Source: CAYUUR01 sp052034685
GTDB lineage: Bacteria > Patescibacteriota > Saccharimonadia > Saccharimonadales > CAYUUR01
Assembly (NCBI GenBank): GCA_052034685.1
Contig: JBPOIH010000008.1
Location: forward strand, 1 to 64,000
DNA: 64,000 bases
Direction of reading: 5' to 3'
The position numbers and the translations under genes are program-made. A model generated the notes under the pieces. It saw nothing but the letters and a program-made list of their open reading frames with translations, did not search any database and had not been told where the DNA came from. Of this stretch, positions 42,831-50,679 are shown in pieces. The stretch's first letter is position 1. Every line of letters starts with the position of its first letter.

Positions 42831-44423
42831 ATGAAAGATATAGAAATACCGTATCAGTCTGAAAAGACCAAAAAATATAGACTATTCGAAATCATTCCTG
42901 GTGCAATTAGCTGGACAATCTTGGCGATGCCATTCATCCTGAGCTTGATCAATGCTGGTGTTGCAGCGTTCATAATTATTGCGTATCTGCTGCTGTGGTT
43001 TGTAAAGGCCGTCGGCTTAAATATTCGGTCCCTACAGGGCTATAACATGCTACAAAAACAGCAAAAATATGATTGGGCCGCCATGCTCAACGAGCTTGAA
43101 GTAGGTGAGGTCAGTGACGCTGAGGCCAAGCGCCCCAAGTGGCATTATGATAATTTGCTTCGTTTGCAGGTGAAGGCGGCGCGCGTTAAGCCAAGTGAGC
43201 TCACGCATGTGCTGATGATTGCGGCATACAACGAAACGCGCGATGTTTTGGAACCGACTATTCAAGCAGTGCTGAAAAGTAAGTTCGACATGAAAAAAGT
43301 CATATTGGTGTTTGCATATGAAGAGCGCGGCGGCGAAGCTACAGATACGCTCATCAAGGATCTTACCAAAACATATGGCAAACACTTTAGGCACGCCATG
43401 TGCGTAAAACACCCTGCCGGCACACCGGGCGAGGTGATAGGTAAGGGGCCAAACATCACGTATGCAGGCCGAGCATTGTTGCGTTATATCGAACAAGACA
43501 CTGACCTTGATCCGTTGAACGTGATTGTTACGACGTTAGATTCTGACAATCGCCCGCACGTGCACTACCTAAATGCGCTTAGTTATCTATATGCCATGAC
43601 GCCTGAACCACAACATGTCTCGTACCAGCCTATCCCGGTGTTTACGAATAATATTTGGGACGCACCGGCGGCGAGCCGTGTGATTGCCACCGGTAACACC
43701 TTTTGGAATGTCGTGTTGGCGCTACGGCCGCATATGATTCGCAACTTTTCGTCGCATGCCCAGAGCTTGCAGACCTTGATTGATACTGATTTTTGGAGCG
43801 TGCGCACGATAGTTGAAGACGGGCACCAGTTCTGGCGGACGTATTTCCGTTATGACGGAAAGCACGAGGTCTACCCGTTATATTTGCCAATCTATCAAGA
43901 CGCCGTTATCTCCTCTACATATTGGAAGACGCTGAAGGCGCAGTTTGTGCAACTGCGGCGCTGGGCGTACGGTGCATCAGATATTACCTATGTTGCCAAC
44001 AAGGGTTTCTTTACCAAGAATAACGTGCCAAAAGGTGACCTGACTATGAAGTTTGGCCGCTTGATGGAAGGGCATATTTCATGGGCGACATCGCCGCTTA
44101 TTCTGGCCTTTGCTGCGTTTATCCCGATTCTCTTTAACCCAGATAATATCGCCGCTAACCAACTGCCGTTCATCGTCAGTCGTATCCAGACCTTGGCTAT
44201 GCTCGGGTTGTTTGTTACGGTGTATTTAAGCTTGCGCTTACTGCCACCGCGACCAAAACGCTACAAGCCACATCGTACTTTGTTTATGTTGCTACAGTAT
44301 ATTTTGTTCCCTGTTACGACAGTGCTCTATAACGGGTTATCTGGGCTGTATTCGCAGACACGTTTGATGTTGGGGCTCTATATGGATACTTTTGATGTGA
44401 CTGACAAGGTTGTGAAGAAGTAA
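42831..44423 (+). CDS. membrane GT2 glycosyltransferase (cellulose/hyaluronan synthase-like)
   Basis: A 530-aa membrane synthase. Two N-terminal membrane segments (about 20-65), a cytoplasmic GT2 domain with TLDSDNRPH (DxD-type, near residue 238), VEDGHQFWR (near 329) and QLRRW (near 375, the Q(x)xRW motif of processive synthases), then at least three C-terminal membrane segments. It resembles processive polysaccharide synthases but has a long insert between the first two motifs. The product is probably an exported polysaccharide (inference). Confidence 0.85.
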   Translation: MKDIEIPYQSEKTKKYRLFEIIPGAISWTILAMPFILSLINAGVAAFIIIAYLLLWFVKAVGLNIRSLQGYNMLQKQQKYDWAAMLNELEVGEVSDAEAKRPKWHYDNLLRLQVKAARVKPSELTHVLMIAAYNETRDVLEPTIQAVLKSKFDMKKVILVFAYEERGGEATDTLIKDLTKTYGKHFRHAMCVKHPAGTPGEVIGKGPNITYAGRALLRYIEQDTDLDPLNVIVTTLDSDNRPHVHYLNALSYLYAMTPEPQHVSYQPIPVFTNNIWDAPAASRVIATGNTFWNVVLALRPHMIRNFSSHAQSLQTLIDTDFWSVRTIVEDGHQFWRTYFRYDGKHEVYPLYLPIYQDAVISSTYWKTLKAQFVQLRRWAYGASDITYVANKGFFTKNNVPKGDLTMKFGRLMEGHISWATSPLILAFAAFIPILFNPDNIAANQLPFIVSRIQTLAMLGLFVTVYLSLRLLPPRPKRYKPHRTLFMLLQYILFPVTTVLYNGLSGLYSQTRLMLGLYMDTFDVTDKVVKK

Positions 44424-44440
44424 ACGTTAGATCTTCTCTT

Positions 44441-44605
44441 GTCAGCTAAAGCTGACGTCTCTGTTACTTTTGTGCCGACAAAAGTAACCAAAAGCTCCCG
44501 GCAGCACAAGTCCTTAACTGAGCTGTTGATATTGTTCACAACGGCACGGCCAACTCACCGCAGCTTTGCTGCGGCTCAAACACGACCGTGCCATTTTGTT
44601 GTGAA
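44441..44605. repeat. compound palindromic element in a convergent intergenic gap
   Basis: Three palindromes lie in the 273-base gap. GTCAGCT/AGCTGAC (44441-44456). GTTACTTTTGT/ACAAAAGTAAC with GCCG loop (44463-44488). Then a three-tier nested structure (44535-44605): TTCACAAC/GTTGTGAA outside, GGCACGG/CCGTGCC in the middle, CCGCAGC/GCTGCGG with a TTT loop inside. No T-run follows. No coding potential is evident between 44424 and 44696. Confidence 0.75.
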
Positions 44606-44696
44606 GCAATACAACATCTCAATCAGGGCCTTGCACTTGGGTGCCGGCTTCCACGCCCGGACATCTTGCCTTATAGGTCAGGTGTTCGGTTCAGGG

Positions 44697-45071
44697 TCAC
44701 ACTTTGAAGGGTTCGATGGCGGCAATTATGGCTTCGAGTGACTCAAAGTGGCCATGTTCTAGAAGAACGGGCTTAAAAGTCTCAAGAATTTTTGCTTCTT
44801 CCTCAGGGGTTAGATTAATGCAAAATTTATGCTCGCTACCTCCCGGCACATCGGGGCGAGAGACGGTAAAAAACGCAAAAATATCGCCCGTGCCGACAAA
44901 CACATCGAGCGGATGACTATCTTCACCGGTGTATCCTTCGATATCACCGTAGTCGGTTGGATAAATAACTCCTTTGAGCGGGTATGGGTCACCCTCGGCG
45001 ACATGAAAATCTTTGTACTCGCCAGTGCGTTTCTCGAGCCTGAAGGTGTCAAATGGTTTGGGTAAATGCAT
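44697..45071 (-). CDS. inorganic pyrophosphatase-like protein, short
   Basis: A 124-aa protein with soluble family I pyrophosphatase elements: GVIYPTDYGDIEGYTGEDSH and PLDVFVGTG, where the acidic cluster corresponds to the metal-binding DxDPxD region with the middle Asp replaced by Ser-His. It is about 50 residues shorter than bacterial PPases, so it may be a divergent or non-classical member. Start 45071 (MHLPKPFDTF) is preceded by TACACT, preceded by TGC and ending six bases upstream: leaderless. Confidence 0.7.
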   Translation of the reverse strand: MHLPKPFDTFRLEKRTGEYKDFHVAEGDPYPLKGVIYPTDYGDIEGYTGEDSHPLDVFVGTGDIFAFFTVSRPDVPGGSEHKFCINLTPEEEAKILETFKPVLLEHGHFESLEAIIAAIEPFKV

Positions 45072-45097
45072 GAGAATAGTGTAGCAAACGGCCAAAT

Positions 45098-45502
45098 TTA
45101 TTGCTGCGGATGGAAGGCGAGGTAATGGGTGTGGGCGGCTTTATCGAAGTTCTTTAGGGTTTTTGCAGTGGTAGCCACGATATTTTGACGTGTAAGCGTT
45201 GCAGAGGTCGCCAGGGGCAATAACTGGGCCAGAATGGTGTCAGTGAGTGCCTTTGCTTCTTTGGCTGCCTGGGGGCGGTGTCTGAGGCTCTCATAGATAC
45301 TTACAAACAGTAGTTCTCGCTGAAATGGCAGTTGTTTTTTACCGTGCTGTACTATTAATGACGTTTCAGGGTCGAATGACTCGATAGTCGTAAAGACCGC
45401 TTGGCAGTCAGTACAGGTGTGGCGTCGCCACTTCTGATTGAGGCGTTTTTGGTGCCGTGAGTTAGTGATCTTTGTTTTTCCAGAGCAATATAGACAAACC
45501 AT
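45098..45502 (-). CDS. nrdR: transcriptional repressor NrdR
   Basis: A 134-aa protein: zinc ribbon with C3-x2-C6 and C30-x2-C33, then an ATP-cone domain (TSLIVQHGKKQLPFQRELLF). NrdR senses dATP/ATP and represses ribonucleotide reductase genes by binding NrdR boxes. It is a little shorter than typical (about 150 aa). The Arg-rich RHQKRLNQKWRRHTC segment fits the DNA-binding ribbon. No nrd gene occurs in the window. Confidence 0.92.
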   Translation of the reverse strand: MVCLYCSGKTKITNSRHQKRLNQKWRRHTCTDCQAVFTTIESFDPETSLIVQHGKKQLPFQRELLFVSIYESLRHRPQAAKEAKALTDTILAQLLPLATSATLTRQNIVATTAKTLKNFDKAAHTHYLAFHPQQ

Positions 45503-45566
45503 GTCTATATGTTGACATTACGCTAGTGCTTTTGCAAGTGGAAAACTTGGGCAAATCTGTGGGAAA

Positions 45567-45593
45567 CAAAAAACCAGCTCCCACCAGCTGGTT
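45567..45593 (-). terminator. leftward terminator after the 38-aa gene
   Basis: AACCAGCT/AGCTGGTT with a six-base loop; on the minus strand it is followed by TTTTTTG. It lies 14 bases beyond the stop of the small leftward frame at 45607. Confidence 0.8.
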
Positions 45594-45606
45594 GTATCGG
45601 TGGTAG

Positions 45607-45723
45607 CTACTTGGTAGCTACACTTGATTGTCTATTGCGACGTACACGATTTTGCGTGGTTCGAACTGTTAACTCTTCGTAAAACAGTTTGAACGACTCG
45701 AGCGAACTCGAATTGTTACTCAC
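45607..45723 (-). CDS. small basic protein, 38 aa
   Basis: A short gene starting at GTG 45723 with GAGGA six bases upstream, encoding a protein with a basic C-terminus (QNRVRRNRQSSVATK). It has its own -35 box (TTGACA, 45777-45772) and a perfect terminator right after the stop, so it is a complete transcription unit, divergent from tgt. I recognise no family. The basic C-terminus suggests nucleic-acid or ribosome binding, but that is a guess. Confidence 0.55.
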   Translation of the reverse strand: MSNNSSSLESFKLFYEELTVRTTQNRVRRNRQSSVATK

Positions 45724-45799
45724 ACACATTCCTCGATTAACGTGCTTAACCTTAACATAACAGTAGAATAATGTCAATGGTTGTGCTAGAATAAGCGGA

Positions 45800-46882
45800 A
45801 TGTCCACCTCTGTTTTTAACGTAAAAAATACAAACGGCTTTCAGCGAGTTGGTGTTTTGCATACTCGTGCTGGTGATGTGCCGACGCCGACTTTTATGCC
45901 GGACGGTACCAGGGGTGCGGTGAAGAGCCTGACGCCGGAGATGGTCGAATCTACTGGGGTTGGGGTGGTATTGGCGAATACATACCATCTACACCTGGCC
46001 CCGGGCGAGGATACTATTGCTGAACTTGGCGGACTACACGCCTTTACTAACCGCAAAGGTCCTATGCTGACTGACTCCGGTGGCTTTCAGGTGTTTTCAC
46101 TAGCAAAGATCAACAAGATTACCGAAGATGGTGTGACTTTTAAAGACCCCAAGACGGGCGATACAGTGTTCTTGAGCCCAGAGATCTCCATTCAGATACA
46201 GATGAAACTAGGTGCCGATATGATTGTTGCGTTTGATGACGTGACTGCGCTTGATGCCAAGGGGCGTGACCGCACGCTTGAGGCTTTTGAGCGCACACAT
46301 CGTTGGCTGGAGCGTTCTTTGGCCGAGTTTCAGCGTCTCACCAAAGGCATGAAAGATAGTGAGCGACCACTGTTGTTTGGTGTGGTACAGGGTGGGCTCG
46401 ACAAAGAGCTGCGCCGCCGCAGCCTAGAAATCGTACAGTCCTTACCAGTAGACGGCATCGCTATAGGTGGCCTGTCAGTAGGCGAGAGCACCGAAGAAAT
46501 GCACGGTATGCTTAAGTTTTTGGCCGATCATTACGATGATTCGCCGCGTCCACGCTTCTTGCTGGGTGTTGGCGACCCGCGTGACTTGCGGTTTGCAATC
46601 GAGCACGGCATCGACATGCTCGATTGCGTGCTGCCAACAAGGAATGCCAGGCATGGAACGGTATGGATCGAAGGCGACAAGCGCGTCCACCTGACGAACG
46701 AACGTTTTGCTAAAAGCATCGAAGTTATTGACCCTGGCTGCGACTGCTACGCCTGTGCCAAAGGTTTCTCCAAAGGCTTCTTGCGTCACCAGTTCAAAGT
46801 GGGCGAACCTCTTGCCGGCACTTTGGCCAGCATTCACAACATCCGGTATCTGCAACGCATCTGCGAAGAGTATCGGGCTTAA
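45800..46882 (+). CDS. tgt: tRNA-guanine transglycosylase
   Basis: A 360-aa TIM-barrel enzyme that exchanges G34 for preQ1 in GUN-decoding tRNAs. Seen: TPTFMPDGTRGAVKSLTP, catalytic Asp in MLTDSGGFQVFSL, GGLSVGES, the second catalytic Asp region DMLDCVLPTRNARHGTVW, and the zinc site CDCYAC followed by His 26 residues later (IHNIRYL). TAGAAT with TGC ends seven bases before the ATG: leaderless. QueA, the next enzyme of the pathway, is encoded about 10 kb away; no preQ1 synthesis genes appear, so preQ1 may be scavenged. Tgt overlaps the convergent next gene by four bases. Confidence 0.95.
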   Translation: MSTSVFNVKNTNGFQRVGVLHTRAGDVPTPTFMPDGTRGAVKSLTPEMVESTGVGVVLANTYHLHLAPGEDTIAELGGLHAFTNRKGPMLTDSGGFQVFSLAKINKITEDGVTFKDPKTGDTVFLSPEISIQIQMKLGADMIVAFDDVTALDAKGRDRTLEAFERTHRWLERSLAEFQRLTKGMKDSERPLLFGVVQGGLDKELRRRSLEIVQSLPVDGIAIGGLSVGESTEEMHGMLKFLADHYDDSPRPRFLLGVGDPRDLRFAIEHGIDMLDCVLPTRNARHGTVWIEGDKRVHLTNERFAKSIEVIDPGCDCYACAKGFSKGFLRHQFKVGEPLAGTLASIHNIRYLQRICEEYRA

Positions 46883-47658
46883 GCTTTCTCCGTAACGTAA
46901 CGCATTAAGTCCACAGCGTTCTGGGTGACAAAGCGTAAGTTATCGATGACTACTCCCAGTGAGAATTCGTACCCACCTGCGGCCTCTCGTGTTTCGAGTC
47001 GGTGCTTTAGCGCTGCTGTCTCTGAGACGTCTTGTACGCCAAGCTCGGCAACTCCCTTGTTTGCTCCAACTATACTTTCGACCTTTCCCGTCACGCCTAC
47101 CAGCAAGCCTCTTTCGACGCCGCCGGAGACAGCTGGCATGAAACTCCTCACCCTTGTAATGCCACCGAGCGCCGTCTCAATCTCGGTGACATGCGGATGC
47201 TCGATCAGTCGCTTAGCCAGCCTGATTTCAGATGGGCTGATTTCATGAGCGTAGGAGCTGCCACCAACTGCAAAGACACTGATTTCACGGGGGTTCTGGT
47301 CTTTGATTCCACTGACATGGAGCCCCTTAATAACAGCCGATGCAATACAACCTGGGTTGCCAAATACGCGCTCGTTGCAGTTCAGGTTTGGATCCCATGG
47401 TTCAGAGCTACTTAGCATAAGCCCGTATTGGCCTATACGACTGCGTTTTGCCGCGCCAGAAAAGTCGATGACGACGCGGTCTCTATGCGTTTTGGCGTCA
47501 AGGATGTCCTGTGCGGCGTGGGCGGGGACACAGAGTGCTACGAATTCTGCGTCTTGTGGATCATCGCATAGTTCGATGTCTGAGTTTGTGGCCAGCTCAG
47601 CTAGGTCTCGGCCGATACTGCCACGTTTGCCCTGAATATACACACCAAAGTTAGCCAT
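46879..47658 (-). CDS. semialdehyde dehydrogenase-like protein (ArgC/Asd superfamily)
   Basis: A 259-aa protein with an N-terminal Rossmann-type segment (VYIQGKRGSIGRDLAE), VVIDFSGAAKRS (like the VIDLSADFR segment of ArgC) and FGNPGCIASAVIKGL, which carries the NPGC active-site cysteine of semialdehyde dehydrogenases. It is 80-90 residues shorter than ArgC or Asd. No arginine or lysine pathway genes are near. It overlaps the upstream CoaB-like gene by eight bases, so the two share an operon. The substrate is unknown. Confidence 0.65.
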   Translation of the reverse strand: MANFGVYIQGKRGSIGRDLAELATNSDIELCDDPQDAEFVALCVPAHAAQDILDAKTHRDRVVIDFSGAAKRSRIGQYGLMLSSSEPWDPNLNCNERVFGNPGCIASAVIKGLHVSGIKDQNPREISVFAVGGSSYAHEISPSEIRLAKRLIEHPHVTEIETALGGITRVRSFMPAVSGGVERGLLVGVTGKVESIVGANKGVAELGVQDVSETAALKHRLETREAAGGYEFSLGVVIDNLRFVTQNAVDLMRYVTEKA

Positions 47659-48349
47659 GGTTCACTCCTTCACGCGCGGCGCTCATCAGTAGCACATGCG
47701 ATGTTAGGTGTCGCGCAACGTCGCGTGTGGTTCCGTTTATGCGCATAGATGGGTATTGACCTCTTGGCACAGCGTAGACGGTGCGTGTTCGAGGGTGAAT
47801 GCTTTTCAGGTCGTTTGCGACGCACATGTCAGTGCGGTTAGCGGCAATTTGGGTTCGTGCTGTTTCTAGTAGTTCACCAGAACTGACCCCGCTCAGAAGT
47901 TTGAAACCGACTATATAGGTATGTTTACCAAAATGCTCACGGAGACTCGCCAGAATCTTTGGGTTGCGTCGCATCCTGATGACAAGCTCGTCCTCGTTTG
48001 AGCTTATTTTGCCTTCACTGACGACAGGCGAGTAGTCTGCGACAGCCGCTGCCTGCATGACTACGCGGGCTGATTTGATTGATTTGAGTTTCTCGTCTAA
48101 ATCCGCACAGCTTGAAAACGTGCGGTGTTCCACGCCTTCAATTTCGCCGTATCTATCAGTGACAGCCCGGGGTGCCAGTAGCAGTACGTTTCTGTCATAA
48201 GACGCACATTCTTCTGCAAGCGCGTGGCCGAGTGCACCACCAGAAAAGTTACTAACGAATCGCACGTCATCAATCTGTTCTCGTGTACCGCCAGCGGTTA
48301 TCACGATATCGCGCTGCTCTATTTGTGTTGTGTTGCCTGGGTATTCCAT
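47651..48349 (-). CDS. CoaB-like phosphopantothenoylcysteine synthetase domain protein
   Basis: A 232-aa protein matching the C-terminal half of the bifunctional CoaBC (DFP) enzyme: ITAGGTREQIDDVRFVSNFS near residue 16, AAAVADYSP near 100, FKLLSG near 150 and VANDLK near 180. The CoaC flavin decarboxylase half is absent, so it is a stand-alone CoaB-type or related ligase. AAGGAGAG lies upstream. Its operon partner is the semialdehyde dehydrogenase-like gene, not another CoA gene, so the pair may catalyse something else. Confidence 0.8.
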   Translation of the reverse strand: MEYPGNTTQIEQRDIVITAGGTREQIDDVRFVSNFSGGALGHALAEECASYDRNVLLLAPRAVTDRYGEIEGVEHRTFSSCADLDEKLKSIKSARVVMQAAAVADYSPVVSEGKISSNEDELVIRMRRNPKILASLREHFGKHTYIVGFKLLSGVSSGELLETARTQIAANRTDMCVANDLKSIHPRTRTVYAVPRGQYPSMRINGTTRDVARHLTSHVLLMSAAREGVNHG

Positions 48350-48488
48350 GGTCCTGCTCTCCTTATTTAGTGGCTACAGCATGAAATACTTCTAAAATCT
48401 AGAATAGGTGAGAATATAATACAAAGTTATAATTTGTAAAATTTAAGGTGTTATTTGATGAGAATCTATTATAATATTGATTCATAAT

Positions 48489-49253
48489 ATGAATAGTATC
48501 GAACCATACCTACAACAAATCGGCCTAAGCCCAAGTGAGGCTACCCTCTATCTTGCCGGTTTAAAGGCAGGAGAAACAGGGGTTAATGAGCTCGTTTCTC
48601 TTACGGGTATTAAGCGTCCAACCGCGTATCACGCCCTTAATGCACTCGTAGTTAAGGGTTTAGCAAATGAGACAAAAACTGGCCGCGAACTCGTCTATGT
48701 TATGCGGCCACCAACTGACATTACGGGCTACTTACACGCTAAGATCGGTGACTTGTCGGAACAAGAACGCCAGCTTGCAGCGTTTTTGCCGCTGTTTCCA
48801 AAGCAATCTGTTCAGACGGACGCGAAGCTTTCGGTGCATCAATATCGTGGCGAAGCAGAGGTGAGACGGCTTATCGACATGGCGTTGTATTGTCGGACTA
48901 AGCGTTGGGATATCATTGCACCAAAGGATAACTTTATTGCCAGTAGCGAGGCCGCGTATATTCAGTACTTCAAAAAGACCAGAGAGATGCAGGGAATTGT
49001 CAGTCGTAGCTTGTGGGAGCAAAAACTCGGGCGGGGTGAGCTCAATCTACATGACATCATCAGCCGAAAACCACGCTATTTGCCGCAAGAATACATTGGT
49101 AGGTTTAAGTCGATGATGATTCTGTTTGATGACTCAATTGCCATGATTAGTTCTTATGACCAACAAGAAGGTCTGCTAGTAGAATCGTCGGAGTACTATG
49201 ACTTGCTAAAGATACTCTTTGAAGGTTTATGGATTAAGGCAGACAAGCCCTAG
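48489..49253 (+). CDS. TrmB-family transcriptional regulator
   Basis: A 254-aa protein with an N-terminal winged helix (IGLSPSEATLYLAGLKAGETG, then SLTGIKRPTAYHALNALVVK), a short helical linker and a C-terminal sugar-sensor-type domain (KLSVHQYRGEAEVRRLIDMA). TrmB proteins regulate sugar uptake and metabolism. Start 48489 (MNSIEPYLQQ) follows a TATAAT at 48470-48475 by 13 bases with no Shine-Dalgarno sequence. It is divergent from the CoaB-like operon and could control it. Confidence 0.82.
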   Translation: MNSIEPYLQQIGLSPSEATLYLAGLKAGETGVNELVSLTGIKRPTAYHALNALVVKGLANETKTGRELVYVMRPPTDITGYLHAKIGDLSEQERQLAAFLPLFPKQSVQTDAKLSVHQYRGEAEVRRLIDMALYCRTKRWDIIAPKDNFIASSEAAYIQYFKKTREMQGIVSRSLWEQKLGRGELNLHDIISRKPRYLPQEYIGRFKSMMILFDDSIAMISSYDQQEGLLVESSEYYDLLKILFEGLWIKADKP

Positions 49254-49321
49254 AACGTGAGATAGTGAAGTGAATGCTATACTTCAACCATGTCAAGATG
49301 TCTGGGTGAGTAAGGGGTAGT

Positions 49322-49777
49322 ATGGCGAGTCAATATGAGAAGTATGATCTAGTAACAGGAGCCTTTGCGGCGTGGCCCGAGCTGCGTGTTTTTGGTTTCG
49401 ATGAGTTGATGGCAGGCACCGTCACTATTGACGAAGCAGAGACAAATATGTGCGATGTTGGCATTTATGATATTCCGCCCACAATGCTGCGTTCACTGCG
49501 GCAGATCGGTCAGCGGTATCCGGGAAGTTACGCACGCGTGTTTCATGATAGCCCACGTGTGATTGCTGAGCTTGTTGCCGCCCAGCTTGATGTTGAACTG
49601 CTGGTAGATACATCATTGCACCCACTGTACTCTGAGCCAGAACTGCCTGATGCATTCTGTGGAGCGGTTCTGGATACTGGTGTTGCTGGGTTGATTGTAA
49701 AAGAGAAGCCAGAAGAAAACATCACGAGGGATTACCCGGGTGCGGCTATTCTCAAGCGAGTAGAACTGCCGGTCTAA
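49322..49777 (+). CDS. hypothetical protein, 151 aa
   Basis: A soluble, acidic protein with no family I recognise; VFGFDELMAGTVTIDEAETN is the most distinctive N-terminal part. AAGGGG lies upstream of the ATG and TATACT at 49275-49280 supplies a promoter. Its stop overlaps the convergent small gene by four bases. Confidence 0.55.
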   Translation: MASQYEKYDLVTGAFAAWPELRVFGFDELMAGTVTIDEAETNMCDVGIYDIPPTMLRSLRQIGQRYPGSYARVFHDSPRVIAELVAAQLDVELLVDTSLHPLYSEPELPDAFCGAVLDTGVAGLIVKEKPEENITRDYPGAAILKRVELPV

Positions 49778-49977
49778 CGGCGGTTGTTTAGGAGTTGAAT
49801 CAGCTGCTGATACCGCTGGGTGAGGTTTTGCATCTCGTCGCGAGATTCGTTGGCGTTACGCAAGGCGTTGCCATAATCACCCTTGCGAGTATAGTCCTCG
49901 GTCTCTCGGGTCTCGCGTTCCATATGCGCGATGAGCTGTTGTATATCGTTCAATAATTGCGCTATCTGATTGTCCAT
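49774..49977 (-). CDS. small helical coiled-coil protein, 67 aa
   Basis: Almost entirely helical and Gln/Asn/Glu/Arg-rich: heptad-like hydrophobics in IAQLLNDIQQLIAHMERETR and again in LTQRYQQLIQLLNN. AAGGAGG lies six bases from the ATG, a strong Shine-Dalgarno sequence that supports a real gene. The family is unknown. Confidence 0.65.
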   Translation of the reverse strand: MDNQIAQLLNDIQQLIAHMERETRETEDYTRKGDYGNALRNANESRDEMQNLTQRYQQLIQLLNNRR

Positions 49978-50007
49978 GCGTCCTCCTTATGTACCATAAC
50001 TATAACA

Positions 50008-50053
50008 AAAAGCCAGCAGTAATGCCGGCTTCTTATAGTGGTAGGCGATAGAG
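50008..50053 (-). pseudogene. tRNA-Val 3'-end remnant with its own terminator
   Basis: TGGTAGGCGATAGAG (50039-50053) matches the last 15 positions of the intact tRNA-Val with one change, in the same orientation. A terminator-like hairpin (AAGCCaGC/GCcGGCTT, 50009-50030) abuts it on the 3' side, just as a terminator abuts the intact tRNA. It looks like the tail of a second, lost tRNA-Val gene or a duplicated attachment sequence. Confidence 0.65.
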
Positions 50054-50054
50054 C

Positions 50055-50165
50055 GTAGCGGACTTTGTCCTTTTTCGCCGCAACCATGCTCGGAGCGAGC
50101 TCCTGCGCGTGGCCTTGCTTCACCGAACCTCGGCTACGCCGTACGGTTCGAATCGATCGTATGTA
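50055..50165. repeat. hairpin repeat block downstream of tRNA-Val
   Basis: Contains CTCGGAGCGAGCTCCTGCG (50089-50107), the exact inverse complement of 33951-33969 beside tRNA-Asp. Next to it is a nested hairpin CGAACC..GGTTCG enclosing CGGC/GCCG (50123-50150) that resembles a T-arm. No coding sequence is plausible. It lies between the intact tRNA-Val terminator and the tRNA-Val 3' remnant. Confidence 0.7.
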
Positions 50166-50167
50166 AA

Positions 50168-50203
50168 CCAAGTAAAAACCCGGCCATAAGCCGGGCCTTT
50201 ACT
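50168..50203 (-). terminator. terminator of tRNA-Val
   Basis: GC-rich stem CCCGGC/GCCGGG with a five-base loop, followed on the minus strand by a T-run. An outer stem (CCAAGTAAA with TTTACTTGG) includes the tRNA CCA end. Confidence 0.8.
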
Positions 50204-50280
50204 TGGTGGGCGATAGAGGATTCGAACCTCTCACCTCGTCAACGTCAATGACGCGCTCTAGCCAAATGAGCTAATCGCCC
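50204..50280 (-). tRNA. tRNA-Val (anticodon GAC)
   Basis: 77 bases on the minus strand: acceptor GGGCGAT/ATCGCCC, D-arm GCTC..GAGC, anticodon stem CGTCA/TGACG with loop TTGACGT, T-loop TTCGAAT, discriminator A and encoded CCA. Confidence 0.93.
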
Positions 50281-50355
50281 GGATTATAAAAGAACTGCTA
50301 TCTTATTTGGCGGAGCACGTCAGACGCGTCATCTCTCTTTGCAACGGTGTTGCGG

Positions 50356-50376
50356 GCCAAATGAGCTAATCGCCCG
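50356..50376 (-). pseudogene. tRNA-Val 5'-end fragment
   Basis: 21 bases identical to the 5' end of tRNA-Val through the D-arm (acceptor GGGCGAT, D-stem, to the GGC), in the same orientation and about 96 bases upstream of the intact gene. The following bases do not fold into an anticodon or T-arm, so this is a partial copy. Confidence 0.7.
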
Positions 50377-50643
50377 AGCTATATATGGCGCAGAGTTGAA
50401 TTCTGACGCCCTCAGACAGCGATTAGCATACCAGAACAGGGGAGAAAAAGGAAGTATACCTTTTATGAGATAATTTCTATCCCCAGGCAAAATGTAGAAA
50501 TGACAATACTAAAGTACTAGCCATATCATGCTAGTACTGTATACTCATTGATGTGTGAGAGTTTTGATCGGTGTTTTATGCAGGCGCTTTCGAAGATAAT
50601 TGCGAGAATCTTTGAACGGCGCTTGTTTCTTTTCCAGGGTATA

Positions 50644-50673
50644 TTGCAGCTCAAAACAGGGGTGTGATATACT
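50644..50673 (+). promoter_or_regulatory. promoter of thrS leader transcript
   Basis: TTGCAG (50644-50649), 18-base spacer, TATACT (50668-50673) preceded by TGA. The transcript should start near 50680, giving a leader of about 195 bases. Upstream, 50380-50640 holds no ORF, tRNA or obvious structure that I can identify. Confidence 0.6.
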
Positions 50674-50679
50674 TTATAT

